Source: Leptospiraceae bacterium (GTDB lineage Bacteria > Spirochaetota > Leptospiria > Leptospirales > Leptospiraceae). Taken from it: a DNA stretch of 64,000 bases. The position numbers and the translations under genes were made by a program. The DNA is taken from NCBI GenBank assembly GCA_022402465.1, contig JAKRSH010000040.1, forward strand, positions 1-64,000. Reading direction: 5' to 3'. The notes under the pieces are model-generated. The model was not told the origin of the DNA and did not search any database. It saw nothing but the letters and a program-made list of their open reading frames with translations. Below, piece after piece: positions 1 through 8,573 of this stretch (position 1 is its first letter; every line of letters begins with the position of its first letter).

Positions 1-11
1 AATGAAGTCTT

Positions 12-419
12 TTGGGGAACTACCTAAACCGTTGCACTTATAGGTTGAATTCGCTCAATATTATAAGAGCAAATGATGATACTTTCATAGAAGATTTAGA
101 TTATAACTTAGGTGGAGACCTTATACTTTCTAAGTGGTATCAAAGATATGACAAAGAAACCAAAATGAGATCTGTATTCATTGATTACGCAATAGAGGGT
201 TGCGCAAGAGAATGCTACTCAACAAAGTATCCTGAAAATCTCTGCTTTCGCTCAGGAGATATTTTAGAAGTCAAATTTTCACCTATGAATTTATTTGCTG
301 CAGCCGGAGAAAGTGTTGAAGGAGTTCTAGAAGATATTAAATATTCAAGCTCTGGTAAGCCATCGGAGTATTGTTTTGCTCCTCTACTTGGACATGGACC
401 AAAACAAGATTGGGAGTAG
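12..419 (+). CDS. hypothetical protein, possibly a remnant or wrong start
   Basis: I do not recognise this reading frame of about 135 codons. The frame is closed by a TGA at 3-5 and can only begin with TTG at 12; the first in-frame ATG is at about 163. No ribosome binding site is visible before the TTG. The first 15 codons lie over a short sequence that recurs at 2024-2047, so the N-terminus is probably not native. The rest has a plausible soluble composition with four cysteines. It overlaps the ATG of the cytochrome gene by 26 bases, which would fit translational coupling. It could be the 3' part of a gene damaged upstream of the window, or a real small gene. Confidence 0.35.
   Translation: MGNYLNRCTYRLNSLNIIRANDDTFIEDLDYNLGGDLILSKWYQRYDKETKMRSVFIDYAIEGCARECYSTKYPENLCFRSGDILEVKFSPMNLFAAAGESVEGVLEDIKYSSSGKPSEYCFAPLLGHGPKQDWE
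31..54 (+). repeat. short dispersed repeat A, copy 1
   Basis: These 24 bases, starting gttgcacttatag, match 2024-2047 at 22 of 24 positions. Both copies are in the same orientation and lie in or next to doubtful reading frames. Two copies in 2 kb suggest a dispersed or rearranged element; its nature is unknown. Confidence 0.55.
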
Positions 420-1455
420 ACTACTATTAGTCTTACTTCTTTTTTATATAAATTGCAATGGGGATAGTCCAATTCTATCTCCATTCTCAAATGGCAAACA
501 CAACATTATAATCGGAGCCGAACTAACAAGTGCGAATGATTGCATCAGTTGCCATAAGACAATTCATAAGAACTGGAAAAGTTCACAACATGCACATGCA
601 TACACAAATGTATTATTTCAGCATGGTCTAGAAAGAGAACCAAGAGTATGGTGCCTTAATTGTCATGCTCCACTTCATACAATTAGCCAAGAGCTAGTTG
701 ATCTTCCTCATAAAATAGATATAGGTGAACTTGCTAAAGAAGGAGTAAATTGCGCTGTCTGTCATGTTCGTAATGGTAAAATTTATGGAAAAAAAGAAAA
801 TTTAAACCTTATAGAGCATAAAGTTTATAAAGATTCTAAATTAATGTCTAAAGAACTATGCACAAGTTGTCACAACTTTAATTTTCCTAGAACTCACGCT
901 CCACTTACAACTTACAATGAAAATGCGATGCAGGCAACAGGAGATGAATTTACATTTTCTTTCATGCATATCCAAGGCAAAAGTTGTCAATCATGCCACT
1001 TAGCAAAATCACATATATTAGGTGGAGCGAGTAACAGAGATTTTTTAAAAGAAAACTTGAAATTTGAAATTGTATCATCTATAGTAAATTCAAAACATTT
1101 TGTTAAATTTAAAATCTCCTTTGATAAAATTGGTCATAATTTTCCCACAGGAGATTTATTTCGAGCATTAACATTGGAAACATATGATAAATCATTAAAT
1201 AAACTAGACGACTATGTAATACATAAAAAGTTAAGAGTCATAGATGCTTATACAATAGACGACACAAGACTTATCTTAAAGCCTTTTACAAAATCTTTAG
1301 AAAGAGAAGTAATTTTGCAATCAGATCTTAAAGCAGAAACGTGCAAAATTGTGTATCACTATCAGAATCCTATAGAAAATCAATTGAAAGGTAAAATTCC
1401 CGATAAAGAATATTTATTTGAAATTTATAATGGAAAATGTGATTATCTAGAGTAG
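394..1455 (+). CDS. pentaheme c-type cytochrome lipoprotein
   Basis: Five CXXCH haem-attachment motifs are visible at about residues 50 (CISCH), 87 (CLNCH), 120 (CAVCH), 156 (CTSCH) and 198 (CQSCH). A C-terminal part without haem motifs contains a GHNFPTG stretch typical of cytochrome c-554-like multihaem proteins. I chose the ATG at 394, which gives 353 residues, rather than the upstream TTG at 376, because it starts a short hydrophobic signal ending in Y-I-N-C. This is an acceptable spirochaete lipobox with the lipid-bearing cysteine at residue 21. The protein is probably anchored in a membrane facing the periplasm or surface and carries electrons; its partner is not visible nearby. The start overlaps the preceding frame, and the gene ends 3 bases before a repeated sequence. 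The multihaem assignment is solid; the redox partner and substrate are unknown. Confidence 0.85.
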   Translation: MDQNKIGSRLLLVLLLFYINCNGDSPILSPFSNGKHNIIIGAELTSANDCISCHKTIHKNWKSSQHAHAYTNVLFQHGLEREPRVWCLNCHAPLHTISQELVDLPHKIDIGELAKEGVNCAVCHVRNGKIYGKKENLNLIEHKVYKDSKLMSKELCTSCHNFNFPRTHAPLTTYNENAMQATGDEFTFSFMHIQGKSCQSCHLAKSHILGGASNRDFLKENLKFEIVSSIVNSKHFVKFKISFDKIGHNFPTGDLFRALTLETYDKSLNKLDDYVIHKKLRVIDAYTIDDTRLILKPFTKSLEREVILQSDLKAETCKIVYHYQNPIENQLKGKIPDKEYLFEIYNGKCDYLE

Positions 1456-1458
1456 TTA

Positions 1459-1487
1459 ACTTTTATCAAAAATAGAAAGTTTATTGC
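1459..1487. repeat. repeat B, copy 1 (partial terminator-like sequence)
   Basis: These 29 bases match 3931-3959 at 28 positions. In the second copy the sequence forms one arm and the U-tract of the acyl-CoA ligase terminator. Here the pairing arm is lost, so this copy cannot fold the same way and looks like a leftover. Confidence 0.65.
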
Positions 1488-1549
1488 ATAAGATAGGCTC
1501 TACTCAATGAAAATGATAAAAGTAAAAACATGGGAATCCCATTGAATTA

Positions 1550-1571
1550 TTAGTATTAAAAAAAATACTAA
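1550..1571. terminator. A/T-rich stem-loop after the cytochrome gene
   Basis: TTAGTATT and AATACTAA form a perfect 8-bp stem around a loop of six A. It lies 95 bases after the cytochrome stop. The stem is weak and has no clean U-run, so its role as a terminator is tentative. Confidence 0.3.
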
Positions 1572-2023
1572 AAGTTAACTAATTTTTGAAAAATTTTCTC
1601 AAAGTTACTCTTGGTTATTGGTACGTATTGCAATTTTTTGAGCAACTTAGAAATTAACAGGAGTAAGCCTCTACAGATTTTCTTACATTATATTTATAAA
1701 AATAATCTTATAAATCACTTGATTTGGAAATGAACTTAAAATAAAATCTTTTTTTCTGTAAACAATGTCGAATGCGTCTTAATTAAAATAATATCTTTCC
1801 CTTAACATGACAAAGGAAGATCAGGGTAATTTTGATGAATGTTCATTGCTTCACTTTCATTCAGTAAATCAGGTTAAATCTAAATTAAAAGAAGCAAAAA
1901 AGATCCAATCACAATGCGAAAATTCTTACAATAAGAAAAGGATGAGTTCATCTATAGGTCGAAAAATTACATGTGATAGATATTTTGATTACATCTATTG
2001 TGAATTCAAACCGAGGCTTTGCT

Positions 2024-2047
2024 GTTGCACTTATAGCTTGAATCCGC
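2024..2047 (+). repeat. short dispersed repeat A, copy 2
   Basis: Second copy of the sequence at 31-54, differing at two positions (g/c and t/c). It lies 24 bases before the 3' end of the alpha/beta hydrolase gene, which is on the opposite strand. Confidence 0.55.
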
Positions 2048-2070
2048 GTATTTTTAATTTAAATTAGGAT

Positions 2071-2907
2071 TTATTGAGATATTAATTCCTTAACATATAG
2101 ATCATTTTTTTCTAGTTGTAAGTAATGACCACAATCATTAATTTTTGTTACTCTTACATTTTTAAAGGTATTTTCTAAAATCGTACCTGAATTTTCCCAA
2201 GACTGGAATTTATCATTCATGGCCCATATTAAATGAACTGGTAAAGATATTGATTTAAGTTTCTCCATATTTTCAAGTGTGTATCGATTTGTTAATTTTT
2301 TAAGCATCTTTTGAAACTTCCAAGAAGATTTTCCAGTACTAAATTTACCGTCATAAAAGATTCTTTCAAATAAATTAAAAGTTAAAATCTTTCTATTTAT
2401 AAATATTTTTCTCATTTGAATATAAATTTTTTTAGAACTAAAGATGCCTAATTTAGCGAATAAATAAAATAAACCTAGCTTTGATAATATTATCAACTTA
2501 TTCACAGATGAAACAGGATAAGTTGCTGCAGTAACAACATTGCTTAAAGTGACTCTTTCAAAAATATCAGGATTTTCAGTTATCATAAGTTGAGCTACAG
2601 CACCACCCAAGTCATGGGCAATTAACCAAACTTTCTGTAACTTTTGATCGATTAACCATTTGTTAAGTAAAATTGCATTACCTTTTAATGAAAAAAAATT
2701 ATCATCATAAATTTCAGATAAACCATATCCTACTAAGTCAGGAGCAATACAGTAGTATCCAAACTTTTCCAATTTCTCCATTGTCTCGCGCCATATCTCA
2801 GCATTTGCAGGAATTCCATGCAAAAATAAAGCTACACATTCTGATTTTTCTCCATGCTCAAGGCAAGATAATTGATTTTTTCCGATATTATAAGTTATTC
2901 TTTTCAT
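2071..2907 (-). CDS. alpha/beta hydrolase, haloalkane dehalogenase / epoxide hydrolase-like
   Basis: A 278-residue soluble alpha/beta hydrolase. The oxyanion-hole HG is at 30-31. The nucleophile elbow reads A-H-D-L-G-G with aspartate 99 in the place of the usual serine, as in haloalkane dehalogenases and epoxide hydrolases. The acid (D232 in M-N-D) and the histidine (H261 in C-G-H-Y-L) are in place, so the triad looks intact and ester-type chemistry through an Asp nucleophile is expected. The natural substrate cannot be told. The gene is divergent from an HxlR regulator across a 115-base AT-rich gap, which suggests that regulator controls it. No signal peptide is seen, so it is likely cytoplasmic. 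Confidence 0.8.
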   Translation of the reverse strand: MKRITYNIGKNQLSCLEHGEKSECVALFLHGIPANAEIWRETMEKLEKFGYYCIAPDLVGYGLSEIYDDNFFSLKGNAILLNKWLIDQKLQKVWLIAHDLGGAVAQLMITENPDIFERVTLSNVVTAATYPVSSVNKLIILSKLGLFYLFAKLGIFSSKKIYIQMRKIFINRKILTFNLFERIFYDGKFSTGKSSWKFQKMLKKLTNRYTLENMEKLKSISLPVHLIWAMNDKFQSWENSGTILENTFKNVRVTKINDCGHYLQLEKNDLYVKELISQ

Positions 2908-3022
2908 TAAGTTACTTTTTTATACCTAGTATTTTTTGTATACCATTTTATGAAATTTATAATATATTTATTTTTAAAAAAAATATGTTTACTGTAAGAT
3001 ATTTTATGATCTTTAATAATAT

Positions 3023-3418
3023 ATGCTCTCTGGAAAATTAAAAAAAATTTTTGGACATCTTGATCCTAATAATCCTCCTATAGTTTGTCCTATAAGAGAT
3101 ATACTTTCATCAGTAACAGATAAATGGAGCATTTTAGTATTATTATTTTTAGGTGGGCATACAAAATTAAGGTTTAATCAACTAAAGTCTTTGATTTATG
3201 GAATATCATCTAAAAGTCTCAGTGAAAAATTAAAAATTTTAGAAAAGGATGGTTATATTGTACGAGAAGACTTTTTAGAAGTACCAATAAGAGTCGAATA
3301 TAGATTAACTAGCCTGGGTTTATCTCACTTAGAACAGTTGATTAAAATTGCTGAATGGGCTAGCGAAAATATGAATACAATCATCAAAAATAGAGTCAAT
3401 AATTCGCATCTAAGCTAA
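3023..3418 (+). CDS. HxlR-family winged-helix transcriptional regulator
   Basis: This 131-residue protein matches the HxlR (MarR-like) family along its length. The conserved cysteine of the C-P-I-R-D motif is at residue 22, followed by D-K-W-S-I-L-V-L-L, the recognition region around G-I-S-S-K-S-L-S-E-K, and the wing with V-P-I-R-V-E-Y-R-L-T-S-L-G. Family members bind DNA as dimers and often respond to aldehydes, quinones or disulfide stress through that cysteine. It is divergent from the dehalogenase-like hydrolase, and the shared 115-base intergenic region is the likely operator; I could not identify a clear operator within it. No conserved partner other than the hydrolase is present. Confidence 0.88.
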   Translation: MLSGKLKKIFGHLDPNNPPIVCPIRDILSSVTDKWSILVLLFLGGHTKLRFNQLKSLIYGISSKSLSEKLKILEKDGYIVREDFLEVPIRVEYRLTSLGLSHLEQLIKIAEWASENMNTIIKNRVNNSHLS

Positions 3419-3930
3419 ATCTTTTCAAGATATTTTTTGATTTTTTCTTTTTCTAATTTTATGAAATTACAAATAGAATTTAAGTATCGCATCTAGATTC
3501 AAGTTCTAATTTAGTTAATACAAATGGATAAATAGGCGAATAAAATGAAACACTTATGCATAATAAATGATTATTTATTTTTAGACTCAACCTTTTAGTT
3601 GTTGATGTTGGATTTATTCTTTATTTGTTTATTACATAATTTAATAGCATACTTACAAAATAAGTCTCTCATGGTTGCCAAAGTTCAAAGTTTGGAATTT
3701 GAAGTTTTAGCTATAGATATTTAATTTATGGAAATTCTTTGCAGAGATTAAAATAGTATTATAAGTTTTATGTAGTTTTTTGACAATTTAGTTATAGATT
3801 ATGCAAAACCAACTTCTATATTCCTTGTTCTTAAACTAATCTATATTTTGCGATTTATTCGTAATTCATCAATTATTGTACTTTATGTTGGTAAGATCTT
3901 CACTGAATAGAAAGAAAAAATACATCTAGC

Positions 3931-3959
3931 ACTTTTATCAAAAATAGAACGTTTATTGC
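3931..3959. repeat. repeat B, copy 2
   Basis: Matches 1459-1487 at 28 of 29 bases and overlaps the terminator stem of the acyl-CoA ligase gene. Confidence 0.65.
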
Positions 3960-3980
3960 CTTAGGTGCCCTAAACGTCCT
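3946..3980 (-). terminator. rho-independent terminator of the acyl-CoA ligase gene
   Basis: On the minus strand AGGACGTTTA pairs with TAAACGTTCT (10 bp with one G-T) around a 15-base loop, followed by ATTTTTG. It begins 25 bases after the ligase stop codon. Confidence 0.8.
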
Positions 3981-4004
3981 ATTTCATTTCAACAAAATCT
4001 TAAA

Positions 4005-6044
4005 TTAAGCGGACTTATACATCTTCTTAATTTCTTTATCATATTTCTCTGTGATGACATGGCGTTTCATTTTCATGAGGTTTGTTAATTCATCACCGAC
4101 TTCGAATGGTTTCTTAACTAGTGCAAATGGTGTTACTTGCTCAAAGGATTTGAAACCCGTCTTAGTGCTGTTTAGTGATTTGATTTCTTTGCGAATCAAG
4201 TCATAGACTTTTTCTGAATTAATGATAGCATCAGGAGTTGATGCATCTATTCCGTTGACTTCGCAGTATTCTTTCACCTTTTCGAAATCAGGCACAACAA
4301 TTGCTCCAAGCACCTTTTGATCCTGCCCACAGACCATCACTTGAGAGATGTATGCAGATTCCATGATTCTATTTTCAATAGGAACAGGCTCAACATTCTC
4401 TCCACCTAACAATACTATGGTATCCTTAGCACGACCAGTTAAAGTAAGGGTTTTTTTGTAATTGATCATACCCAAATCGCCTGTATCCATCCAGCCACCT
4501 TCTTTGATTGCCTTCTTGGTAGCTTCTGGGTTCTTGAAATAGCCTTTCATCACATGAGGCCCTTTCACAAAAACGATACCTTTTACTCCGAGCTTGCCTG
4601 CAAGGATCTCGCGTTTATCATTGATATGAGTTAGAACTTCTCCATTGTCACCACGTAGTTGAAGTTCTGTGCTAGGCACAACATCACCTACAGATCCAAT
4701 GATCAATCGGTCAAAGTTTCTATTGGAAATCACAGGCGAGGTCTCTGTCATTCCGTATCCTTCAATCACATTCATTCCGATATCATTAAAGAAAGCATCA
4801 ACATGACCAGGAAGAGCACCTCCACCGGAAAGAGAAGCTTTCAAATGTCCACCTGTAGCAAGACGGATTTTAGATAACACAACTTTGTCTAAGGTTGCAA
4901 AATTGAAGAGAACTCCAAGCCCAGCTAAGACTATAAGTGGAATCCGAAAAATAGTTCCCTCTGCAAGAGTAAATGCAAGACCTAAGCTAATCGCTGTTAC
5001 AAAGAATGGTCCAGTGAAAATTCCTAATATCAAATACTTAACTGCAAGTGCCAAGCTTTGAAAAATATTTCTATTTGTGTAATCTACAAGATTTCCACGA
5101 AAGAATCGTTTCGTTGCATTCCAATTTTTTGAATAAAAATAAGCTAGATTGAATAAAAATCGCCTAATGGGAGGAGTTTGCTTAGGATCATTGACGCGAG
5201 TAAAGATTCCGTTGTAAATGTTTTCCCAAAGTCTAGGAGCAGACGCCATGAAGGTTGGCTTGGCTTTCGCAAAATCATCTCTCAAATCACGGACATTCGT
5301 ATAATAACTTTCGCCACCATAGCGGATAGAAACATACTCCATGTATCTCTGAAAAATATGCCAAACGGGAAGGATGGAAAGAAATCTTTCATTTGCTTCT
5401 GAGAAACTAATACGTGGTGCAACTTCATTCAATTGGTGCATCATGGATTCATGTTTTAGCATAACTCCTTTTGGTTGACCTGTAGTTCCAGAAGTATAAA
5501 TCATAGTGAACAAATCATCTGGCTTAATATCTGCTATACGAGCTTCGACCTTGGATTTGTCCTTTCCTCGAATCTTTGAACCTTTTCCAATTAAATCAGA
5601 TAGATGTGTAACACCTTTTTCTTTGGATTCGGAATCCATCATTACGATGGTCTTGATACCTTTGCATTTAGCCTTGTTCTTTTGGAATTTCTCAAGCATC
5701 TTATCATGCTCAACAAAAAGAATCTTCGCCTCTGAATGGTTCAGTATATATTCAATTTCTGAATCCGTAATGTCTGTTCCACGGGGAACATCAACAGCTC
5801 CTGCCATGATAATTGCCATATCTGAGACCAACCACTCCTTGCGATTGTCTGCAAGTATTGCTACATTTTCTCTTGCCTTCAGTCCTAGATCAATAAGTCC
5901 CTCTGAGAGGTTTAATGCTTCTTCATAAATATCTTTATAGGAGGTAGGTTCGTACTTTTTATTCTTATTCTTGGACCAAACAATTGGTTTGGTTCCGTAT
6001 TTCTCTGCGGATTCTCTAAAAACTTCTGCTAAATTCTTGGCCAT
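4005..6044 (-). CDS. fadD: long-chain acyl-CoA synthetase (AMP-forming) with a hydrophobic insert
   Basis: Activates fatty acids with ATP and CoA at the start of beta-oxidation or lipid recycling. I chose the ATG at 6044 (679 residues) because AGGAG lies 10 bases before it and MAKNLAEVF is a normal family start; the frame is open 33 codons further up to 6143 without support. The nucleotide-binding loop [11 protein letters not shown] is at about 183-193, Y-G-M-T-E at 430-434 and D-T-G-D at 520-523. Residues 329-382 are strongly hydrophobic and could form two membrane spans, as in membrane-bound long-chain ligases. It follows the crotonase gene on the same strand after 108 bases. The symbol is by function; several paralogues are usual in fatty-acid-eating spirochaetes. 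Confidence 0.9.
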   Translation of the reverse strand: MAKNLAEVFRESAEKYGTKPIVWSKNKNKKYEPTSYKDIYEEALNLSEGLIDLGLKARENVAILADNRKEWLVSDMAIIMAGAVDVPRGTDITDSEIEYILNHSEAKILFVEHDKMLEKFQKNKAKCKGIKTIVMMDSESKEKGVTHLSDLIGKGSKIRGKDKSKVEARIADIKPDDLFTMIYTSGTTGQPKGVMLKHESMMHQLNEVAPRISFSEANERFLSILPVWHIFQRYMEYVSIRYGGESYYTNVRDLRDDFAKAKPTFMASAPRLWENIYNGIFTRVNDPKQTPPIRRFLFNLAYFYSKNWNATKRFFRGNLVDYTNRNIFQSLALAVKYLILGIFTGPFFVTAISLGLAFTLAEGTIFRIPLIVLAGLGVLFNFATLDKVVLSKIRLATGGHLKASLSGGGALPGHVDAFFNDIGMNVIEGYGMTETSPVISNRNFDRLIIGSVGDVVPSTELQLRGDNGEVLTHINDKREILAGKLGVKGIVFVKGPHVMKGYFKNPEATKKAIKEGGWMDTGDLGMINYKKTLTLTGRAKDTIVLLGGENVEPVPIENRIMESAYISQVMVCGQDQKVLGAIVVPDFEKVKEYCEVNGIDASTPDAIINSEKVYDLIRKEIKSLNSTKTGFKSFEQVTPFALVKKPFEVGDELTNLMKMKRHVITEKYDKEIKKMYKSA

Positions 6045-6152
6045 ATATCCTTCTCTCCTATATTTTATGGAAAATGTTTTCGCTTGGAAAACTTTTCCAT
6101 TAGACATTAGGTTCCCTAATGTTTCAAGGAAAATTCTAGACAAGAGATTGAT

Positions 6153-6941
6153 TTATGAATTAAATTTCGGTTTTCTAGATTCAAGGATAGAGAGAAAGCC
6201 TTCTTGGGCATCAGCAGTCATTATGGTATCAACTAATGCCTCTATATCCCAATCAATGAGTTCCTCTATTCCATTTCTTTGTGCATCGATGAGGGATTTC
6301 TTAAGACCGATTGCTGAAGCAAGTGGTAAATCAGAGAGTTTCTTTCCAAATTTCATTGCTTCTTCTCGAATCCTCTCGGATGGATAGGCAAAATCTACAA
6401 GTTTCATAGCTTTTGCATCCTCACCCTTAAGAAGTTTACCGGAATAGAGCAAATCCCGTGCATTCTGGTACCCAACAAGCATGGCTAAGATCTTTGCTGG
6501 AAAGGAAGGAAAGTTCAGTGCGATCAGGGCTTCCGAAAATCCAATTCTTGCTCCCTTATCTATCATAAACCTATAATCAGAAAAAATTGCAAAGACAGCT
6601 CCTGCTGCCATACAATGACCTTGGATTAAAGAAATAGTCGGAAAAGGAAAAAAATAATAAGCCTTAGATGCTTCCATTAACAAACTCACAGCGTGATGGA
6701 CATCTTCTCTCTTGGCTCCGAGGAACATAGTTGGCTCTAAGCCATTTGAAAAGTATTTATCATGGGCACTTGTTAATAAAACGGCCCTTAAATTGGGATT
6801 CCTTTGTATGCTTTTTAGTGTTTCAAGAATTTTGGTAAGTCCAGTAACTGCATAAGTATTTTTCTCGTTGAAGTTCATTTTTAACTCAATCAATCTTCCT
6901 TCGAAGTGAGAAATAATTTCTAGCTGGGAATTGTGTGTCAT
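6153..6941 (-). CDS. enoyl-CoA hydratase/isomerase (crotonase) family protein
   Basis: A 262-residue crotonase-fold protein. The acyl-CoA binding and oxyanion region I-Q-G-H-C-M-A-A-G-A-V-F-A is at about 106-118, followed by R-I-G-F-S-E-A with a glutamate suited to acid-base catalysis. The spread of active-site residues fits Delta3,Delta2-enoyl-CoA isomerases better than classical hydratases, but this cannot be settled by eye. It is upstream of the acyl-CoA ligase gene on the same strand, pointing to unsaturated fatty acid degradation. An AAGGGA lies about 12 bases before the ATG. The divergent neighbour encodes a DUF1566 lipoprotein, and a 26-base palindrome lies in the shared promoter region. 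Confidence 0.85.
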   Translation of the reverse strand: MTHNSQLEIISHFEGRLIELKMNFNEKNTYAVTGLTKILETLKSIQRNPNLRAVLLTSAHDKYFSNGLEPTMFLGAKREDVHHAVSLLMEASKAYYFFPFPTISLIQGHCMAAGAVFAIFSDYRFMIDKGARIGFSEALIALNFPSFPAKILAMLVGYQNARDLLYSGKLLKGEDAKAMKLVDFAYPSERIREEAMKFGKKLSDLPLASAIGLKKSLIDAQRNGIEELIDWDIEALVDTIMTADAQEGFLSILESRKPKFNS

Positions 6942-7029
6942 TGAATTAGGAATCCCTTATCTACATTTTTGTTGCGAGACCAAAATAAAGCTATTTAACA
7001 ATAAAAAAGAATTAGCATAACAAATGGAA

Positions 7030-7055
7030 TCAATTTATTCTTGTAAATAAATTGA
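7030..7055. promoter_or_regulatory. 26-base perfect palindrome before the DUF1566 gene
   Basis: TCAATTTATT and AATAAATTGA form perfect 10-base arms around cttgta. It ends 7 bases before the ATG at 7063 and lies about 90 bases upstream of the crotonase start on the other strand. It could be an operator or a 5' hairpin over the ribosome site. Confidence 0.5.
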
Positions 7056-7062
7056 CTCTTTC

Positions 7063-8499
7063 ATGAACTTAAAATCCATCCTACAAAATAAATTTATTTC
7101 TTTGACTTTTTCAATAGTCCCTTTACTTTTCTTCCAAACTTGTAATCTGGGTGAATTAACTCCAAGATATCAGATCACTTTGCTTCAATTGGCATTACTC
7201 AATAACAATCTCAGAAATTCTATAACAAATGTTGAAAAACCAACTTTCAGTCCTCCTGTTGGCTATTACTCCTCAGAAACCTATCTCAATTTAAGTTCAC
7301 CATTGCAAGGCTCAAGTATTGCATTTACAAGCGATGGAAGTACCCCTACTCCATCTTCCACTCTTTATACAGAACCAATCCATTTGTGGAGAATAGCAGG
7401 TAGCAACATAAAGGCAATTGCATTCAAAGATGGCCTACAATCAAGTGAAGTATTAGACATAGGTATATACTCATTTCCTAATATTCGAACAAACCAAACT
7501 TTATGCCATGATGGGGCAGGAACACTAATCACTCCCTCTCCTTCCTGTGGCCAAATTTCAGCTCAAGGACATGATGGTGCAAGTTTATCTGGTATAGGAA
7601 GATCTTATACTGGACCAACAGCACATCCAATATTTAGCACTGATTACACTACTAAAGACAATAGCACAGGATTAATTTGGAAAACATGTAGCCAAGGTCT
7701 AAGTGGTAATAATTGTACGGTGGGAGCGATCCTGAACATGTCTTGGCAGGATGCAAATTCAGGTACAAATGGTTGTTCTTCTCTTAACAATCTAAATTCA
7801 GGTGCAGGTTTTGCTGGTCGTAAAGATTGGAGACTTCCTTTAGTAGAAGAATTAGAAACTCTTTTTGATTACGGCTCTTCTAGTCCAGTTAAGATAGATT
7901 TAACAAGATTTCCTGCAACTTCTGGAACATCTCGTTATTGGACATCTGCACAAAAGTTAGGATTTCCTAGTGAATATTTTTCTTTAGATTTTGATTCAAC
8001 TGTTAACTCAAGTAATGTGAGCACTAGAAATGAAGGAACTTTATTATATGTTCGATGCATTGCGGGGCTTACCGCCAGAAAAAATAGCTTTATTGACCAA
8101 GTAGACGGAACTATTTTATCAACAAAAACTAACCAATATTGGCAAAAATGCGCAAATGGTCTTTCTGGATCAACATGCTCTGCTGGAACTATTCAAGCAG
8201 CTAACTGGAATTCTGCTGTAGCAAATTGTAATGCAATCACTCTTGCTGGAAGAACCTGGAGACTTCCTTCCTCTGAAGATCTCCAAGCCTTGCTAGAATT
8301 TAGAAATTCAACAGCTCCAGTTATTAATACTAACTTTTTTCCAGGTGCAAATTTAGATTACTACTGGTCAAGTACAAGCAATGCAAGTGATCCAAGCAAA
8401 GCTTGGCGAGTTAAATTCGATAATATACTCAATGTCATAAACGATAATAATCTCAAGAGCAATTCAACGAATCATTTCAGTAGGTGCATAAGTAATTAA
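7063..8499 (+). CDS. DUF1566 (Lcl C-terminal) repeat lipoprotein
   Basis: A 478-residue lipoprotein: a signal segment ends in F-Q-T-C, with the cysteine at residue 27. Around residues 60-140 is a chitobiase/hexosaminidase C-terminal-like beta-sandwich (S-D-G-S-T-P-T-P-S-S-T-L-Y). Two copies of the DUF1566 module follow, each with a cysteine-containing L-I-W-K-T-C / Y-W-Q-K-C start, a W-R-L-P motif and a Y-W-(T/S)-S motif before a final R-C-I. This family is greatly expanded in Leptospira and is thought to be surface-exposed; no enzyme activity is known to me. A palindrome lies directly upstream and no strong ribosome binding site is visible, so initiation may depend on local structure. Confidence 0.82.
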   Translation: MNLKSILQNKFISLTFSIVPLLFFQTCNLGELTPRYQITLLQLALLNNNLRNSITNVEKPTFSPPVGYYSSETYLNLSSPLQGSSIAFTSDGSTPTPSSTLYTEPIHLWRIAGSNIKAIAFKDGLQSSEVLDIGIYSFPNIRTNQTLCHDGAGTLITPSPSCGQISAQGHDGASLSGIGRSYTGPTAHPIFSTDYTTKDNSTGLIWKTCSQGLSGNNCTVGAILNMSWQDANSGTNGCSSLNNLNSGAGFAGRKDWRLPLVEELETLFDYGSSSPVKIDLTRFPATSGTSRYWTSAQKLGFPSEYFSLDFDSTVNSSNVSTRNEGTLLYVRCIAGLTARKNSFIDQVDGTILSTKTNQYWQKCANGLSGSTCSAGTIQAANWNSAVANCNAITLAGRTWRLPSSEDLQALLEFRNSTAPVINTNFFPGANLDYYWSSTSNASDPSKAWRVKFDNILNVINDNNLKSNSTNHFSRCISN

Positions 8500-8573
8500 T
8501 TTAAATATTCCTTAGCTCCTACTGCTTTGCCATCAATACAAGAAAAATAAATCTTCCTAAGCTTCCATTATTT

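Larger units (their letters stand above)
1456..2070. other. 615-base stretch without a convincing gene
   Basis: This stretch holds repeat B copy 1 (1459-1487), an A/T-rich stem-loop (1550-1571) and repeat A copy 2 (2024-2047). An open frame at 1807-2067 would encode 86 residues but has no ribosome binding site, no recognisable domain and an odd Cys/Arg-rich tail built from repeat A, so I do not call it. The region looks like decayed or rearranged DNA. Confidence 0.5.
3419..4004. other. 586-base AT-rich gap
   Basis: No coding frame is convincing here. The only structure I can support is at the right end: repeat B copy 2 (3931-3959), which overlaps the minus-strand terminator at 3946-3980. The rest is AT-rich sequence with scattered short palindromes. 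Confidence 0.5.

Noticed and set aside
1807-2067. 86-codon open frame on the plus strand
   Set aside because: No ribosome binding site, no recognisable domain, and its end is made of a repeated sequence; it looks like chance.
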